Under the pieces are notes generated by a model. That model ran no database searches. It worked only from the letters and a program-made list of their open reading frames with translations, and was not told where the DNA came from. From positions 11,825-69,675 of the forward strand of contig NZ_BMQQ01000008.1 in the NCBI RefSeq assembly GCF_014648195.1: a stretch of DNA of 57,851 bases. The letters are read 5' to 3'. This document shows positions 26,305-35,481 of this stretch, in pieces. The stretch comes from Streptomyces purpureus (GTDB lineage: Bacteria; Actinomycetota; Actinomycetes; Streptomycetales; Streptomycetaceae). A program made the translations under genes and the position numbers. The first letter of the stretch is position 1. Each line of letters opens with the position of its first letter.

Positions 26305-26379
26305 CGCCCCGGGCTTTTTCTCCGCACCACTTTTCCCGACTACCGCCGGGTACGCGCGCGGCCCGGCCCCGGCGTGGCG

Positions 26380-26811
26380 CTACGGCCAGACCAGGCAGTA
26401 GGGCTGGTGGCCGGCCTCGTGGAGGCGGACGGAGAAGTCCTGCCATTCGTGGAGGAGCTGGTAGACGTTGAAGGCGTCGCGGGGGCCGCCGCGGTCGGGG
26501 ACCGTGGACCAGATGAAGGCGGCGGCGCCGACCGATTCCTCGCCGATGTCACGCAGGGGGTCGACGACGGTCATGGGGAGTTTGACGACGGCGTAGTCGG
26601 GGTGGAGTACGACCAGTTCCAAGGGCGGGACGCGGTGCAGGGGCATGCCCTGGATGCCCGTGAGGACCATCGCGGCTATGGTCTCGGGCTTGATCTTGGT
26701 GAACATTCCGCCCATGCCGAGCTCGTCGCCGCCCAGTTCCTCGGGGCGCATCGAGATCGGGACGCGGGCCGCGGTGGCGCCGTCGGGGGCTCCGAAGTAC
26801 TTGTAGGTCAC
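26380..26811 (-). CDS. Conserved hypothetical protein
   Basis: A 143-aa soluble protein (VTYKYFGAPDGATAARVPIS, LHRVPPLELVVLHPDYAVVK, VDPLRDIGEESVGAAAFIWS, ending HEAGHQPYCLVWP). I do not recognise a named domain. The GTG at 26811 is used because the compact domain begins there, but its ribosome site is weak and an ATG further upstream (near 26931) is in frame, reading a low-complexity basic leader. Sequence style (balanced beta strands, no signal) suggests a conserved cytoplasmic protein. Confidence 0.65.
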   Translation of the reverse strand: MTYKYFGAPDGATAARVPISMRPEELGGDELGMGGMFTKIKPETIAAMVLTGIQGMPLHRVPPLELVVLHPDYAVVKLPMTVVDPLRDIGEESVGAAAFIWSTVPDRGGPRDAFNVYQLLHEWQDFSVRLHEAGHQPYCLVWP

Positions 26812-27200
26812 GCCCAACCGGCCACTCCTGCTTCCCGTGGGCTCGTCCGTCCGTCGTCGGTGCTTCCCCCGCCGGGCAGGCTCGGGACCCAGGTCGTCGG
26901 TCCCCTCGCCCAGTCCGCCACCGCGATGCATATCTCCACCCGACTGCTTTTTAGGCAACACGGCCCCCGCCGCGCAACCCGATCATCGTGACAGTGACCT
27001 CCCCCACGCTCGTGCGGTGAAACACCTGTCCGCAAGAACGTCCTGGCCTCTGACACCATGGATTCATGAGCTTTCCCTATGACGCCTCATTTTCGCAGAC
27101 GCGGAGGCCGGCCGCCTCGTCGTGAGAGGCGGGCGTACAGGTAAGCCCATGCCGTCGCCGTTCCGCGGCCGTCAATCCGTACTCGCAGGTCAGGACCAAA
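26812..27200. other. Intergenic region upstream of hemL, with a short upstream ORF
   Basis: 389 bp between divergent genes. Apart from the 19-codon ORF at 27066-27125 I see only comparatively AT-rich stretches near 26945-27065, where the hemL promoter probably lies. No convincing riboswitch or operator palindrome. Confidence 0.5.
27066..27125 (+). CDS. Upstream ORF in the hemL leader resembling the HemL N-terminus
   Basis: An ATG-started 19-codon frame reading MSFPYDASFSQTRRRPAASS (plus stop) lies 75 bases before hemL. Its first twelve residues resemble the HemL start [12 protein letters not shown], and the DNA matches at about 19 of 27 positions over CCTATGACGCC...CGCAGACG versus hemL 27211-27237. 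It could be a decayed duplication or a translated leader. No good ribosome site precedes the ATG. Confidence 0.35.
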   Translation: MSFPYDASFSQTRRPAASS

Positions 27201-28508
27201 GTGCCGTATTCATACGAAGCCCCAGTCTCACAGACGCTTTTCGACCGCGCGTCCCTCGTGACGCCCGGCGGCGTGAACTCACCGGTGCGTGCCTTCCGGG
27301 CCGTGGGCGGTACGCCCCGGTTCATGGTGTCCGGCACCGGTCCGTACCTCACCGATGCCGACGGCCGTGAGTATGTCGATCTCGTCTGCTCGTGGGGGCC
27401 GATGATCCTCGGCCATTCCCACCCCGAGGTGATCGCCGCCGTCCAGGCCGCCGTGGCGCGCGGCACGTCCTTCGGTACGCCCGGTCAGGGCGAGGTGGAG
27501 CTGGCCGAGGAGATCGTCGGGCGGATCGAGCCGGTCGAGCAGGTGCGGCTGGTGTCGTCCGGTACCGAGGCGACGATGTCGGCGATCCGGCTGGCCCGTG
27601 GTTTCACCGGGCGCGCGAAGGTGATCAAGTTCGCCGGCTGCTACCACGGGCATGTGGACGCGCTGCTGGCCGCGGCCGGTTCGGGTCTGGCCACGTTCGC
27701 GCTGCCCGACACGCCCGGGGTGACCGGTGCGCAGGCCGGGGACACGGTGGTGCTGCCGTACAACGACCTGGAGGCCGTGCGGGCCGCTTTCGCGGCGCAT
27801 CCGGGGGAGATCGCCTGTGTGATCACGGAGGCGTCGCCGGGCAACATGGGTGTGGTGCCGCCGAAGGACGGGTTCAACGCCGGTCTGAAGGAGATCTGTG
27901 CGGAGAACGGCGCGCTGTTCATCTCGGACGAGGTGATGACGGGGTTCCGTACGTCGCGTGCGGGCTGGTACGGCGTCGACGGGGTGAGGCCGGATCTGAT
28001 GACCTTCGGCAAGGTCATGGGCGGTGGCTTCCCGGCCGCGGCGTTCGGCGGGCGGGCCGACGTCATGGCGCATCTGGCTCCGGCGGGCCCCGTCTACCAG
28101 GCGGGCACGCTGTCGGGTAACCCGGTCGCCACGGCGGCGGGTCTGGCGCAGCTGCGGCTGCTGGACGGGGCCGCGTACGAGAAGGTCAACGCGGTGTCGG
28201 CGCAGATCCAGGGGCTGGTGACGGACGCTCTGAGCAAGGAGGGTGTGGCGCACCGGCTGCAGACGGCGTCCAACATGTTCTCGGTCTTCTTCACCGAGGA
28301 CGAGGTGATGAACTACGACGACGCCAAGCGGCAGGAGTCGTTCCGCTTCACCGCCTTCTTCCACTCGATGCTGTCGAACGGCGTGTATCTGCCGCCGTCG
28401 GCGTTCGAGTCGTGGTTCGTGTCGACCGCGCACGACGAGCGGGCCGTCGAGAAGATCGCCGGCGCGCTGCCCGCCGCCGCCCGTGCCGCGGCGGAGGCCA
28501 CCGCATGA
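27201..28508 (+). CDS. hemL: Glutamate-1-semialdehyde 2,1-aminomutase
   Basis: PLP enzyme that converts glutamate-1-semialdehyde to 5-aminolevulinate, the step after HemA and before HemB. The 435-aa protein has the class III aminotransferase blocks [46 protein letters not shown] and the PLP lysine Lys271 in [15 protein letters not shown] start at 27201. Its TGA overlaps the ATG of the phosphatase gene. Confidence 0.97.
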   Translation: MPYSYEAPVSQTLFDRASLVTPGGVNSPVRAFRAVGGTPRFMVSGTGPYLTDADGREYVDLVCSWGPMILGHSHPEVIAAVQAAVARGTSFGTPGQGEVELAEEIVGRIEPVEQVRLVSSGTEATMSAIRLARGFTGRAKVIKFAGCYHGHVDALLAAAGSGLATFALPDTPGVTGAQAGDTVVLPYNDLEAVRAAFAAHPGEIACVITEASPGNMGVVPPKDGFNAGLKEICAENGALFISDEVMTGFRTSRAGWYGVDGVRPDLMTFGKVMGGGFPAAAFGGRADVMAHLAPAGPVYQAGTLSGNPVATAAGLAQLRLLDGAAYEKVNAVSAQIQGLVTDALSKEGVAHRLQTASNMFSVFFTEDEVMNYDDAKRQESFRFTAFFHSMLSNGVYLPPSAFESWFVSTAHDERAVEKIAGALPAAARAAAEATA

Positions 28509-29185
28509 GCGGCAGCGACATCACCGTCGTGCATCTGATGCGCCATGGCGAGGTGCACAACCCCGACGGCGTCCTGTACGGGCGGCGGGCGGGCTATCAC
28601 CTGTCCGACCTCGGCCGGCAGATGGCGGACCGGGTCGCCGAGCATCTGGCGGAGCGGGACATCACGTATGTGACCGCCTCGCCGCTGGAGCGGGCGCAGG
28701 AGACGGCGGCGCCGATCGCGAAGGCGCACGGGCTGAGCGTGGACACCGACGAGCGGCTGATCGAGGCCGGGAACGTCTTCGAGGGGAAGACGTTCGGGGT
28801 CGGGGACGGCGCGCTGCGCAAGCCGGGGAACTGGAAGCATCTGACCAATCCGTTCCGGCCGTCGTGGGGCGAGCCGTACGTGGAGCAGGTCGTACGGATG
28901 ATGGGCGCGCTGGACGCGGCGCGGGACGCGGCCCGTGGGCACGAGGCGGTCTGCGTCAGTCATCAGCTGCCGATCTGGATTCTGCGCAGCTTCGTGGAGC
29001 GGCGGCGGCTGTGGCACGACCCGCGTCGGCGGCAGTGCACGCTGGCGTCGCTGACGACGTTCACGTACGAGGGCAACAAGATCGTGTCGGTGGGGTACAG
29101 CGAGCCGGCGCGTGATCTGGTGCCGCCGCATCTGCTGGCGGGCGCGAAGCCCGTGAAGGGGAGGTCGAAGGCCTTCGGCGCCTGA
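28505..29185 (+). CDS. Histidine phosphatase family protein
   Basis: A 226-aa phosphoglycerate-mutase-like protein: [17 protein letters not shown] with the phospho-accepting His14, [14 protein letters not shown], an acidic [12 protein letters not shown], and the second histidine in CVSHQLPIW. Start ATG overlaps the hemL stop (ATGA), so it is translationally coupled to hemL; it precedes the cytochrome c maturation genes. Substrate unknown. Confidence 0.92.
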   Translation: MSGSDITVVHLMRHGEVHNPDGVLYGRRAGYHLSDLGRQMADRVAEHLAERDITYVTASPLERAQETAAPIAKAHGLSVDTDERLIEAGNVFEGKTFGVGDGALRKPGNWKHLTNPFRPSWGEPYVEQVVRMMGALDAARDAARGHEAVCVSHQLPIWILRSFVERRRLWHDPRRRQCTLASLTTFTYEGNKIVSVGYSEPARDLVPPHLLAGAKPVKGRSKAFGA

Positions 29186-29214
29186 GCCGCGAGTCTCAAT
29201 CTCTTCAGCTTCTC

Positions 29215-29258
29215 TTCAGGGGCGGTCGTTGACGGGATGTCATACGGCCGCCCCTGAA
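29215..29258 (+). terminator. Terminator after the hemL-phosphatase pair
   Basis: TTCAGGGGCGG (29215-29225) pairs with CCGCCCCTGAA (29248-29258), with TGAC/GTCA pairing inside the loop, followed by AGTTTGTTCT. It separates hemL from the deacetylase-like gene. Confidence 0.8.
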
Positions 29259-29345
29259 AGTTTGTTCTGATATCCGGAACCTGTAGGTCCGTTCCCGCAT
29301 CTCACCTATTGCCGGTTTGAATGACAAATCGCGAATGGGGTCGAT

Positions 29346-30596
29346 ATGCGAGGGATCAGTCGAAGGGGCCTGCTCGGTGCGGGTGCGGGAGCCGCGGCGG
29401 CGATCGGGATCGCGGGCTGCACCTCCACGAGCAAGGGCGAAAACGGCACATCCGGGCAAGACGGTCAGGGGAAGGGTGATCCGGGCGACCGGCCGAACCC
29501 CTCTCCCTCCTCCGACGGCCGACCCCTCGGGGACGGTTCCACCGCCGACACCGGCAAGCAGCCCCACCAGCCCCAGCGGCCCGTCCCGCTCGAACCGGGC
29601 CAGACGCCCCCGCAGTTCGTCGTCTTCTCCTGGGACGGCGCCGGCGAGGTCGGCAACGGCCTCTTCCCCCGCTTCCTGAAGCTCGCCAAGGACCACGGCG
29701 CCGCGATGACGTTCTTCCTCTCCGGGCTCTACCTCCTGCCGGAGTCGAAGAAGACCCTCTACCGCCCGCCGAACAACGGCATAGGCGCCTCCGACATCGG
29801 CTACCTCAAGGACGAGAACATCCGGCGGACGCTCGCCTGCGTCCGCCAGGCCTGGCTCGACGGCCATGAGATAGGCACGCACTTCAACGGCCACTTCTGC
29901 GGCGGGCGCGGCTCCGTCGGCAACTGGTCGTCCGCCGACTGGCAGAGCGAGATCGACCAGGCGGTGAAGTTCGTCACCGAGTGGAAGACCAACACCGGCC
30001 GGCGCGACCTCGACCCGCTCCCCTTCGACTACCGCAAGGAGCTCGTCGGCGCCCGCACCCCGTGCCTGCTCGGCCAGGACAAGCTGCTGCCCACCGCAAA
30101 AAAGCTCGGCTGGCGCTACGACGCCAGCTCCCCCGGCGGCACCCAGCGCTGGCCCGCCAAGCGCCAGGGCCTCTGGGACCTGCCGCTGCAGGCCGTCCCC
30201 TTCCCCGGACACTCCTTCGAGGTGCTCTCGATGGACTACAACATCCTCGCCAATCAGTCCAAGAATTCGACGCAGGGCATGCCCTCGCGCTTTCCCGGCT
30301 GGCGCAAGCAGGCCACCGAGGCGTATCTCGCCGGATTCACGCGCGCGTACGAGTCCAATCGCGCGCCGCTCTTCATCGGCAACCACTTCGAACAGTGGAA
30401 CGGCGGCATCTACATGGACGCCGTCGAAGAGGCCCTGAAGGGCATGGCCGGCAAGAAGGATGTGAGGCTGGTCTCGTTCCGGCAGTTCGTGGACTGGCTG
30501 GACGTACAGGACCCGAAGATCCTCGCCAAGCTCCGCACGCTCGGCGTCGGACAAACACCGGCCGGCGGCTGGAACGGCTTCCTGCGCGCCGTTTAG
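29346..30596 (+). CDS. Polysaccharide deacetylase-like lipoprotein (Tat-type signal)
   Basis: A 416-aa exported protein. The signal RGISRRGLLGAGAGAAAAIG ends in a lipobox IAGC (Cys at residue 26), with a twin-arginine motif (SRRGLL). A Gly/Ser/Pro-rich linker covers 28-90. The catalytic region resembles NodB-type deacetylases: FVVFSWDGAGE (first Asp), MTFFLSGLYLLP, HEIGTHFNGHFCGG (metal His pair), FDYRKELVGARTP and a distal FIGNHFEQW. Predicted to act on a cell-envelope glycan. It precedes the cytochrome c genes with a 77-bp gap containing TTGACA at 30603. Confidence 0.85.
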   Translation: MRGISRRGLLGAGAGAAAAIGIAGCTSTSKGENGTSGQDGQGKGDPGDRPNPSPSSDGRPLGDGSTADTGKQPHQPQRPVPLEPGQTPPQFVVFSWDGAGEVGNGLFPRFLKLAKDHGAAMTFFLSGLYLLPESKKTLYRPPNNGIGASDIGYLKDENIRRTLACVRQAWLDGHEIGTHFNGHFCGGRGSVGNWSSADWQSEIDQAVKFVTEWKTNTGRRDLDPLPFDYRKELVGARTPCLLGQDKLLPTAKKLGWRYDASSPGGTQRWPAKRQGLWDLPLQAVPFPGHSFEVLSMDYNILANQSKNSTQGMPSRFPGWRKQATEAYLAGFTRAYESNRAPLFIGNHFEQWNGGIYMDAVEEALKGMAGKKDVRLVSFRQFVDWLDVQDPKILAKLRTLGVGQTPAGGWNGFLRAV

Positions 30597-30673
30597 TCGG
30601 GCTTGACAAGGGGCTTTACGGGCACCGAGGGGGGCGGCCAAGATCCGTGGAACGCCCATGCGAAACTTTTCAC

Positions 30674-31279
30674 ATGAGCCTTAGCCGCGCCCCCCGACGC
30701 ACCCTGCTCGCCGTCGGAGCCCTCTCGGCCGCCCTTGCCCTGACGGCCTGCAGCTCGGACAGCAACGGCAAGTCCGGCGGAGGCGGAGACACCAACTTCG
30801 TCGCCAGTACGGGCGGTGTCGAAACCGTCGCCAAGGGCGAGCGCAAGGCACCCAACAAGCTCGTCGGCGAGACCCTCGACGGCAAGCAGCTCGACGTCGC
30901 CGACCTCAAGGGCAAGGTCGTCGTCATGAACCTGTGGGGATCGTGGTGCCCGCCGTGCCGGGCCGAGGCGCCGCATTTCGCCAAGGTCTCCAAGGAGCTC
31001 AAGGCCAAGGGCGTGGAGTTCGTCGGGATCAATACCCGCGACCCCAACAAACAGCCCGCGATCGCCTTCGAGAAGGACTACGGCATCACCTACCCGAGCC
31101 TGTACGACCCGGCCGGAAAGCTGATCGTGAACGGCTTCCCCAAGGGCAGCCTGAATCCGGCCGGTATTCCCTCCACGATCGTCCTCGACAAGGACGGAAA
31201 GATCGCGGGACGGGCCCTGATGGCCCTCAACGAAACCAGGCTCCGCCAGCTGATCGACCCGCTGGTCGCGGAGAAGTGA
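30674..31279 (+). CDS. TlpA/ResA-family thiol-disulfide lipoprotein
   Basis: A 201-aa thioredoxin-fold lipoprotein: lipobox LTAC (Cys26), thioredoxin active site WCPPC at residues 91-95 in MNLWGSWCPPCRAEAPHF, GINTRDPNKQPAIAF and a cis-Pro region in NPAGIPSTIVLD. Known role of ResA: reduce the CXXCH cysteines of apocytochrome c outside the membrane. Four bases before ccdA; first gene of the system II cytochrome c maturation cluster. Confidence 0.94.
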   Translation: MSLSRAPRRTLLAVGALSAALALTACSSDSNGKSGGGGDTNFVASTGGVETVAKGERKAPNKLVGETLDGKQLDVADLKGKVVVMNLWGSWCPPCRAEAPHFAKVSKELKAKGVEFVGINTRDPNKQPAIAFEKDYGITYPSLYDPAGKLIVNGFPKGSLNPAGIPSTIVLDKDGKIAGRALMALNETRLRQLIDPLVAEK

Positions 31280-31283
31280 TCGC

Positions 31284-32060
31284 GTGCTGACCCTCGCAGC
31301 CGCGGCCGCCGACGAATTCGGCCGCAACGAGACCGTCTACAGCGGAGCGATGATGCTCGCGCTGCCGATCGCCGTCATCGGCGGTCTGGTCTCGTTCTTC
31401 TCGCCCTGCGTGCTGCCGCTCGTACCCGGCTACCTCAGCTACGTCACCGGGGTCAGCGGCACCGACCTGGCCGAGGCCCGCCGCGGCCGGATGGTCGCCG
31501 GCGCGAGCCTGTTCGTCCTCGGCTTCACCGCCGTCTTCGTCTCCGGCGGCGCCCTCTTCGGCAACTTCGGCACCAGCCTGGTCGGCCACCGGGAGATACT
31601 CTCCAAGGTCGCCGGTGTGCTGATGGTCCTGATGGGCCTGCTCTTCATGGGTCTGATGCCCTGGATCACCCAGCGCGAATTCCGCTTCCACAAGCGGCCC
31701 ACCGCCGGACTCGCCGGCGCGCCGGTCCTCGGCGTGCTCTTCGGCGTCGGCTGGTCGCCCTGCTTCGGCCCGACCCTCACGTCGGTGAACATGCTCGCCT
31801 TCAGCGAGGCCAGCGCGGGACGGGGGGCGATACTGATGGTCGCCTTCTGCCTGGGCCTCGGCGTGCCCTTCGTCGTCGCGGCCGTCGCCTTCCGCAAGGC
31901 GCTCGGCGCCTTCGGCTGGGTGAAGAAGCACTACGCGTGGGTGATGCGGATCGGCGGAGTGATGATGATCGCGACGGGTCTGCTGCTTCTCACAGGTGTG
32001 TGGGACACGCTGGTGCAGACGATGCAGAGCTGGGCCGACGGCTTCACGGTGGGGATCTGA
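31284..32060 (+). CDS. ccdA: CcdA cytochrome c biogenesis membrane protein
   Basis: Passes electrons from cytoplasmic thioredoxin to ResA across the membrane. The 258-aa protein has six hydrophobic segments and the two redox cysteines Cys42 (SFFSPCVLPLVPGY) and Cys160 (GVGWSPCFGPTL). GTG start at 31284, four bases after the ResA-like gene. Confidence 0.96.
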   Translation: MLTLAAAAADEFGRNETVYSGAMMLALPIAVIGGLVSFFSPCVLPLVPGYLSYVTGVSGTDLAEARRGRMVAGASLFVLGFTAVFVSGGALFGNFGTSLVGHREILSKVAGVLMVLMGLLFMGLMPWITQREFRFHKRPTAGLAGAPVLGVLFGVGWSPCFGPTLTSVNMLAFSEASAGRGAILMVAFCLGLGVPFVVAAVAFRKALGAFGWVKKHYAWVMRIGGVMMIATGLLLLTGVWDTLVQTMQSWADGFTVGI

Positions 32061-32066
32061 GTACCA

Positions 32067-33815
32067 ATGAGCAAGGCCGATTCCATGAACAAGGCTGCTT
32101 CCGAGGCCGCTTCCGAGTCTCCGACGGGGGCCGAGGGGGCGCACGAGCTCGGTGAGGCCGGGGCCCAGCTGTCGACCGCGCCCCGCGAGGAGAACGCGAT
32201 CGGCGGTCCGACGCTCGGCGTCGTCGGCTGGATCCGCTGGTTCTGGCGGCAGCTGACCTCCATGCGGGTCGCGCTGATCCTGCTGTTCCTGCTCTCCCTC
32301 GGCGCGATCCCCGGCTCCCTGATCCCGCAGAACAGCGTGGACGAGCTGAAGGCGCAGGCCTTCAAGGACGCCCACGAGACCCTCACGCCGATATACGAGA
32401 AGCTCCAGCTCTTCGACGTCTACGGCTCGGTGTGGTTCTCCGCGATCTACATCCTGCTCTTCGTCTCCCTCATCGGCTGCATCGTGCCCCGCAGCTGGCA
32501 GTTCGTCGGCCAGCTCCGCGGCCGCCCGCCGGGCGCCCCCGGCCGCCTGACCCGGCTGCCCGCGTACACCACCTGGCGCAGCGAGACCGAGCCGGAGCAG
32601 ATCCGCGAGGCGGCCCTCGCGCTGCTGAAGAAGCGCGGCTTCCGCGCGCACGTCGCCGGTGACGCGGTCGCCGCCGAGAAGGGCTATCTGCGGGAGGCGG
32701 GCAACCTCCTCTTCCACATCGCGCTGATCGTGATGCTGGTCGCCTTCGCCACCGGACAGCTCTTCAAGTCCGAGGGCGGCAAGCTGATCGTCGAGGGCGA
32801 CGCCTTCTCCAACACGCTCACGCAGTACGACGACTTCAAGTCCGGGTCGCTGTTCAGCACCGACGAGCTCGTGCCGTTCAGCTTCGACCTGGACAAGTTC
32901 ACCGGCACGTACGAGCGGTCGGGGCCGCAGCGCGGCACTCCGCGTACCTTCGAGGCCGCCGTCACCTACGGCAGGCCGGGTGAGGCGCAGAAGAAGGCCG
33001 TCATCCGGGTCAACGAGCCGCTGAACGTCGACGGTTCGAAGGTGTATCTGATCGCGCACGGCTACGCGCCGGTCGTCACCGTCAAGGACGGCAAGGGCAA
33101 GGTCGTCTTCAAGGGCGCCGTGCCGCTGCTGCCGATCGACAACAACATCACCTCCACCGGCGCTATCAAGGTGATGGACGGCTACCGCGACCCGAAGACC
33201 GGCAAGAAGACCCAGCTCGGCTTCAAGGCGTTCTTCGTGCCGACCTTCGCCGGCGCCGGGCAGGGCAACATGTTCTCGCAGTTCCCGGCGCTGGACTTCC
33301 CCGTGATGGCGGTCACCGGCTACACCGGCGACCTGCGCGTCGACGGCGGTCTGCCGCAGAACGTGTACCAGCTGGACACCAGCAAGATGAAGCAGTTCAC
33401 GGTCGGTGAGAACGGGCAGGTCGCCCAGCGGCTGATCCCCGGCGAGACCATGACGCTGCCGGGCGGTGCGGGCTCGATCACCTTCGAGAAGGAGATCAAG
33501 GAGTGGGCCAGCTTCCAGGTCTCCCAGCAGCCCGGCAACGGCCTCGCGCTCGCCGGGGCGATCGCCGCCATCGCGGGCCTGGCCGGCTCGCTGTTCATCC
33601 AGCGGCGCCGGATCTGGGTCCGGGCCGTGCGCGGCGCCGACGGTGTGACCGTCGTCGAGATGGCCGGACTCGGCCGCAGCGAGTCCACCCGACTGCCCGA
33701 GGAGCTGGGCGAGCTGGCCCTGACGCTCCACGCCGAGGCGCCCACCGCCCCGGACACCCCTGAAGAACCCGAAGCCGACGAAGCAGCCGTTCCTGCCGAA
33801 GGGCACGAGAAGTGA
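32067..33815 (+). CDS. resB: ResB cytochrome c biogenesis protein
   Basis: Heme-handling and ligation partner of CcsB in system II. The 582-aa protein has an N-terminal hydrophilic extension of about 55 residues, membrane segments near 70-90 (VALILLFLLSLGAIPGSLIP), 125-145 (SAIYILLFVSLIGCIVPRSW) and 220-240 (LLFHIALIVMLVAFATGQLF), a large extracellular domain, and a last segment near 500 (LALAGAIAAIAGLAGSLFIQ). Starts six bases after ccdA and overlaps ccsB at its stop. Confidence 0.95.
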   Translation: MSKADSMNKAASEAASESPTGAEGAHELGEAGAQLSTAPREENAIGGPTLGVVGWIRWFWRQLTSMRVALILLFLLSLGAIPGSLIPQNSVDELKAQAFKDAHETLTPIYEKLQLFDVYGSVWFSAIYILLFVSLIGCIVPRSWQFVGQLRGRPPGAPGRLTRLPAYTTWRSETEPEQIREAALALLKKRGFRAHVAGDAVAAEKGYLREAGNLLFHIALIVMLVAFATGQLFKSEGGKLIVEGDAFSNTLTQYDDFKSGSLFSTDELVPFSFDLDKFTGTYERSGPQRGTPRTFEAAVTYGRPGEAQKKAVIRVNEPLNVDGSKVYLIAHGYAPVVTVKDGKGKVVFKGAVPLLPIDNNITSTGAIKVMDGYRDPKTGKKTQLGFKAFFVPTFAGAGQGNMFSQFPALDFPVMAVTGYTGDLRVDGGLPQNVYQLDTSKMKQFTVGENGQVAQRLIPGETMTLPGGAGSITFEKEIKEWASFQVSQQPGNGLALAGAIAAIAGLAGSLFIQRRRIWVRAVRGADGVTVVEMAGLGRSESTRLPEELGELALTLHAEAPTAPDTPEEPEADEAAVPAEGHEK

Positions 33816-34894
33816 TCATCGCCGCCGCGACCAACGAGAGCCTGGCGCAGATGAGCAACACGCTCATCTACTCCTCGATGGCCGTCTACACCCTCGCCTT
33901 CCTCGCCCATATCGCCGAGTGGGTCTTCGGCAGCCGCAGCAAGGTCGGCCGTACCGCCGCCGCCCTGACCGCCCCCGCGGCCGCCGCCGCCTCGGTCACC
34001 GTCCAGGTGAAGGGGCAGGCCGGCTCCACCGCCGTCCTCGACAGGCCGAAGGTGGTCACCCGGGCCGCCGCGGGCCGGCGCGAGGTTCCCGACGGCCCCG
34101 GCGCGGCCGGCGGCACCGTCAAGGGCGACCTGTACGGGCGGATCGCCGTCTCGCTGACCGTCCTCGCGTTCCTGGTCGAGGCGGCCGGTGTCGTCACCCG
34201 GGCGCTGTCGGTGCAGCGGGCCCCCTGGGGCAACATGTACGAGTTCTCCACCACCTTCTCGACGGTGGCGGTAGGCGCGTACCTCGGTTTCCTTCTCGCG
34301 AAGAAGAACGTCCGCTGGATCGGCCTGCCGCTGGTCACCACCGTCCTGCTCGACCTGGGTGTGGCCACGACCTGGCTCTACACCGAGAGCGACCAGCTGG
34401 TCCCGGCGCTGCACTCGTACTGGCTGTGGATCCACGTCTCCACCGCGATCTTCTGCGGGGCGGTGTTCTACCTCGGCGCGGTCGCCACGCTGCTGTACCT
34501 CTTCCGTGACTCCTACGAGGACAAGCTGGCGACCGGGGGTGAGCCGGGCGCGTTCGCGCGGTCCGTCCTGGAGCGGCTGCCGGCGGCCGCGAGCCTGGAC
34601 AAGTTCGCCTACCGGATCAACGCGGCGATCTTCCCGCTGTGGACGTTCACGATCATCGCGGGCGCGATCTGGGCCGGTGACGCATGGGGCCGCTACTGGG
34701 GCTGGGACGCCAAGGAGGTCTGGTCGTTCATCACCTGGGTCGCCTACGCCGCGTACCTGCACGCCCGGGCGACGGCCGGCTGGAAGGGCCGCAAGGCCGC
34801 GTACATCGCGCTGATCGCCTTCGGCTGCTTCCTCTTCAACTACTACGGCGTCAACATCTTCGTGAACAGCAAGCACTCCTACGCGGGCGTCTGA
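33812..34894 (+). CDS. ccsB: CcsB (ResC) cytochrome c synthase subunit
   Basis: Exports heme and attaches it to apocytochrome c together with ResB. The 360-aa multi-pass protein carries the tryptophan-rich WWD-type heme motif WGWDAKEVWSFITWV near residue 300 and conserved histidines (SYWLWIHVST, AAYLHARATAGWKG). GTG start overlaps the resB stop (GTGA). A Lys/Ala linker of about 70 residues sits between the first and second membrane segments. Confidence 0.95.
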   Translation: MIIAAATNESLAQMSNTLIYSSMAVYTLAFLAHIAEWVFGSRSKVGRTAAALTAPAAAAASVTVQVKGQAGSTAVLDRPKVVTRAAAGRREVPDGPGAAGGTVKGDLYGRIAVSLTVLAFLVEAAGVVTRALSVQRAPWGNMYEFSTTFSTVAVGAYLGFLLAKKNVRWIGLPLVTTVLLDLGVATTWLYTESDQLVPALHSYWLWIHVSTAIFCGAVFYLGAVATLLYLFRDSYEDKLATGGEPGAFARSVLERLPAAASLDKFAYRINAAIFPLWTFTIIAGAIWAGDAWGRYWGWDAKEVWSFITWVAYAAYLHARATAGWKGRKAAYIALIAFGCFLFNYYGVNIFVNSKHSYAGV

Positions 34895-34937
34895 GCCCCG
34901 GCTCGCGCCCTGGGGCCGTCCGGGTGACGCTGGAGGT

Positions 34938-35465
34938 ATGGCCGCCGAAGCGATACCCCGCGGTGCGAGTGAGACCCGAGGCGACACGCATGTGCTGCGG
35001 TACGTGCTGAGCCTGCCGCACGAGATGGTGCGGGTCTGGGCCGCCGTGGCCACTCCGGAGGGACTTCCGCAGTGGCTCGCGGCGGCCGACCCCTTGGAGC
35101 CACGGCTCGGCGGAGCGGTGACGCTGCGGTGGCTGAACAGCGAGACGGTGGTCTCCGGCCGGGTCACGGCGTGGGACCCGGAGTACGTCGCCGAGTACAC
35201 CGTCGAGGAGCCGCACGGCCGGATCCGCTTCCATCTGGAGCCGGCCCGGGACGGCGGTACGGTCCTGCGTTTCACCAACGAGTTCCAGGGCTCCGACGAG
35301 CTGCGCCTGGACTGCCTTGCGGGCTGGCACCACCACTTCGAGCTGCTGGAGTCGGCGCTGGAGGGCCGGCCCACGGACTGGCTGACCTGGACGCCGGAGC
35401 GGTGGCGCGAGCTGCGCGAGACGTACGAACGCGAGGAGGCGCGCTGGCCGCGCTGGGAGCCCTGA
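34938..35465 (+). CDS. SRPBCC (AHSA1-like) protein
   Basis: A 175-aa START/Bet v1-type protein: VLRYVLSLPHEMVRVWAAVA, PEGLPQWLAAADPLEPRLGG, VVSGRVTAWDPEYVAEYTVE, RIRFHLEPARDGGTVLRFTN, GWHHHFELLESALEG. AHSA1-type members bind hydrophobic ligands or act as co-chaperones; the role here is not apparent. Placed right after the cytochrome c cluster in the same direction. Confidence 0.87.
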   Translation: MAAEAIPRGASETRGDTHVLRYVLSLPHEMVRVWAAVATPEGLPQWLAAADPLEPRLGGAVTLRWLNSETVVSGRVTAWDPEYVAEYTVEEPHGRIRFHLEPARDGGTVLRFTNEFQGSDELRLDCLAGWHHHFELLESALEGRPTDWLTWTPERWRELRETYEREEARWPRWEP

Positions 35466-35481
35466 GCCTGCGCGCGGGCTG

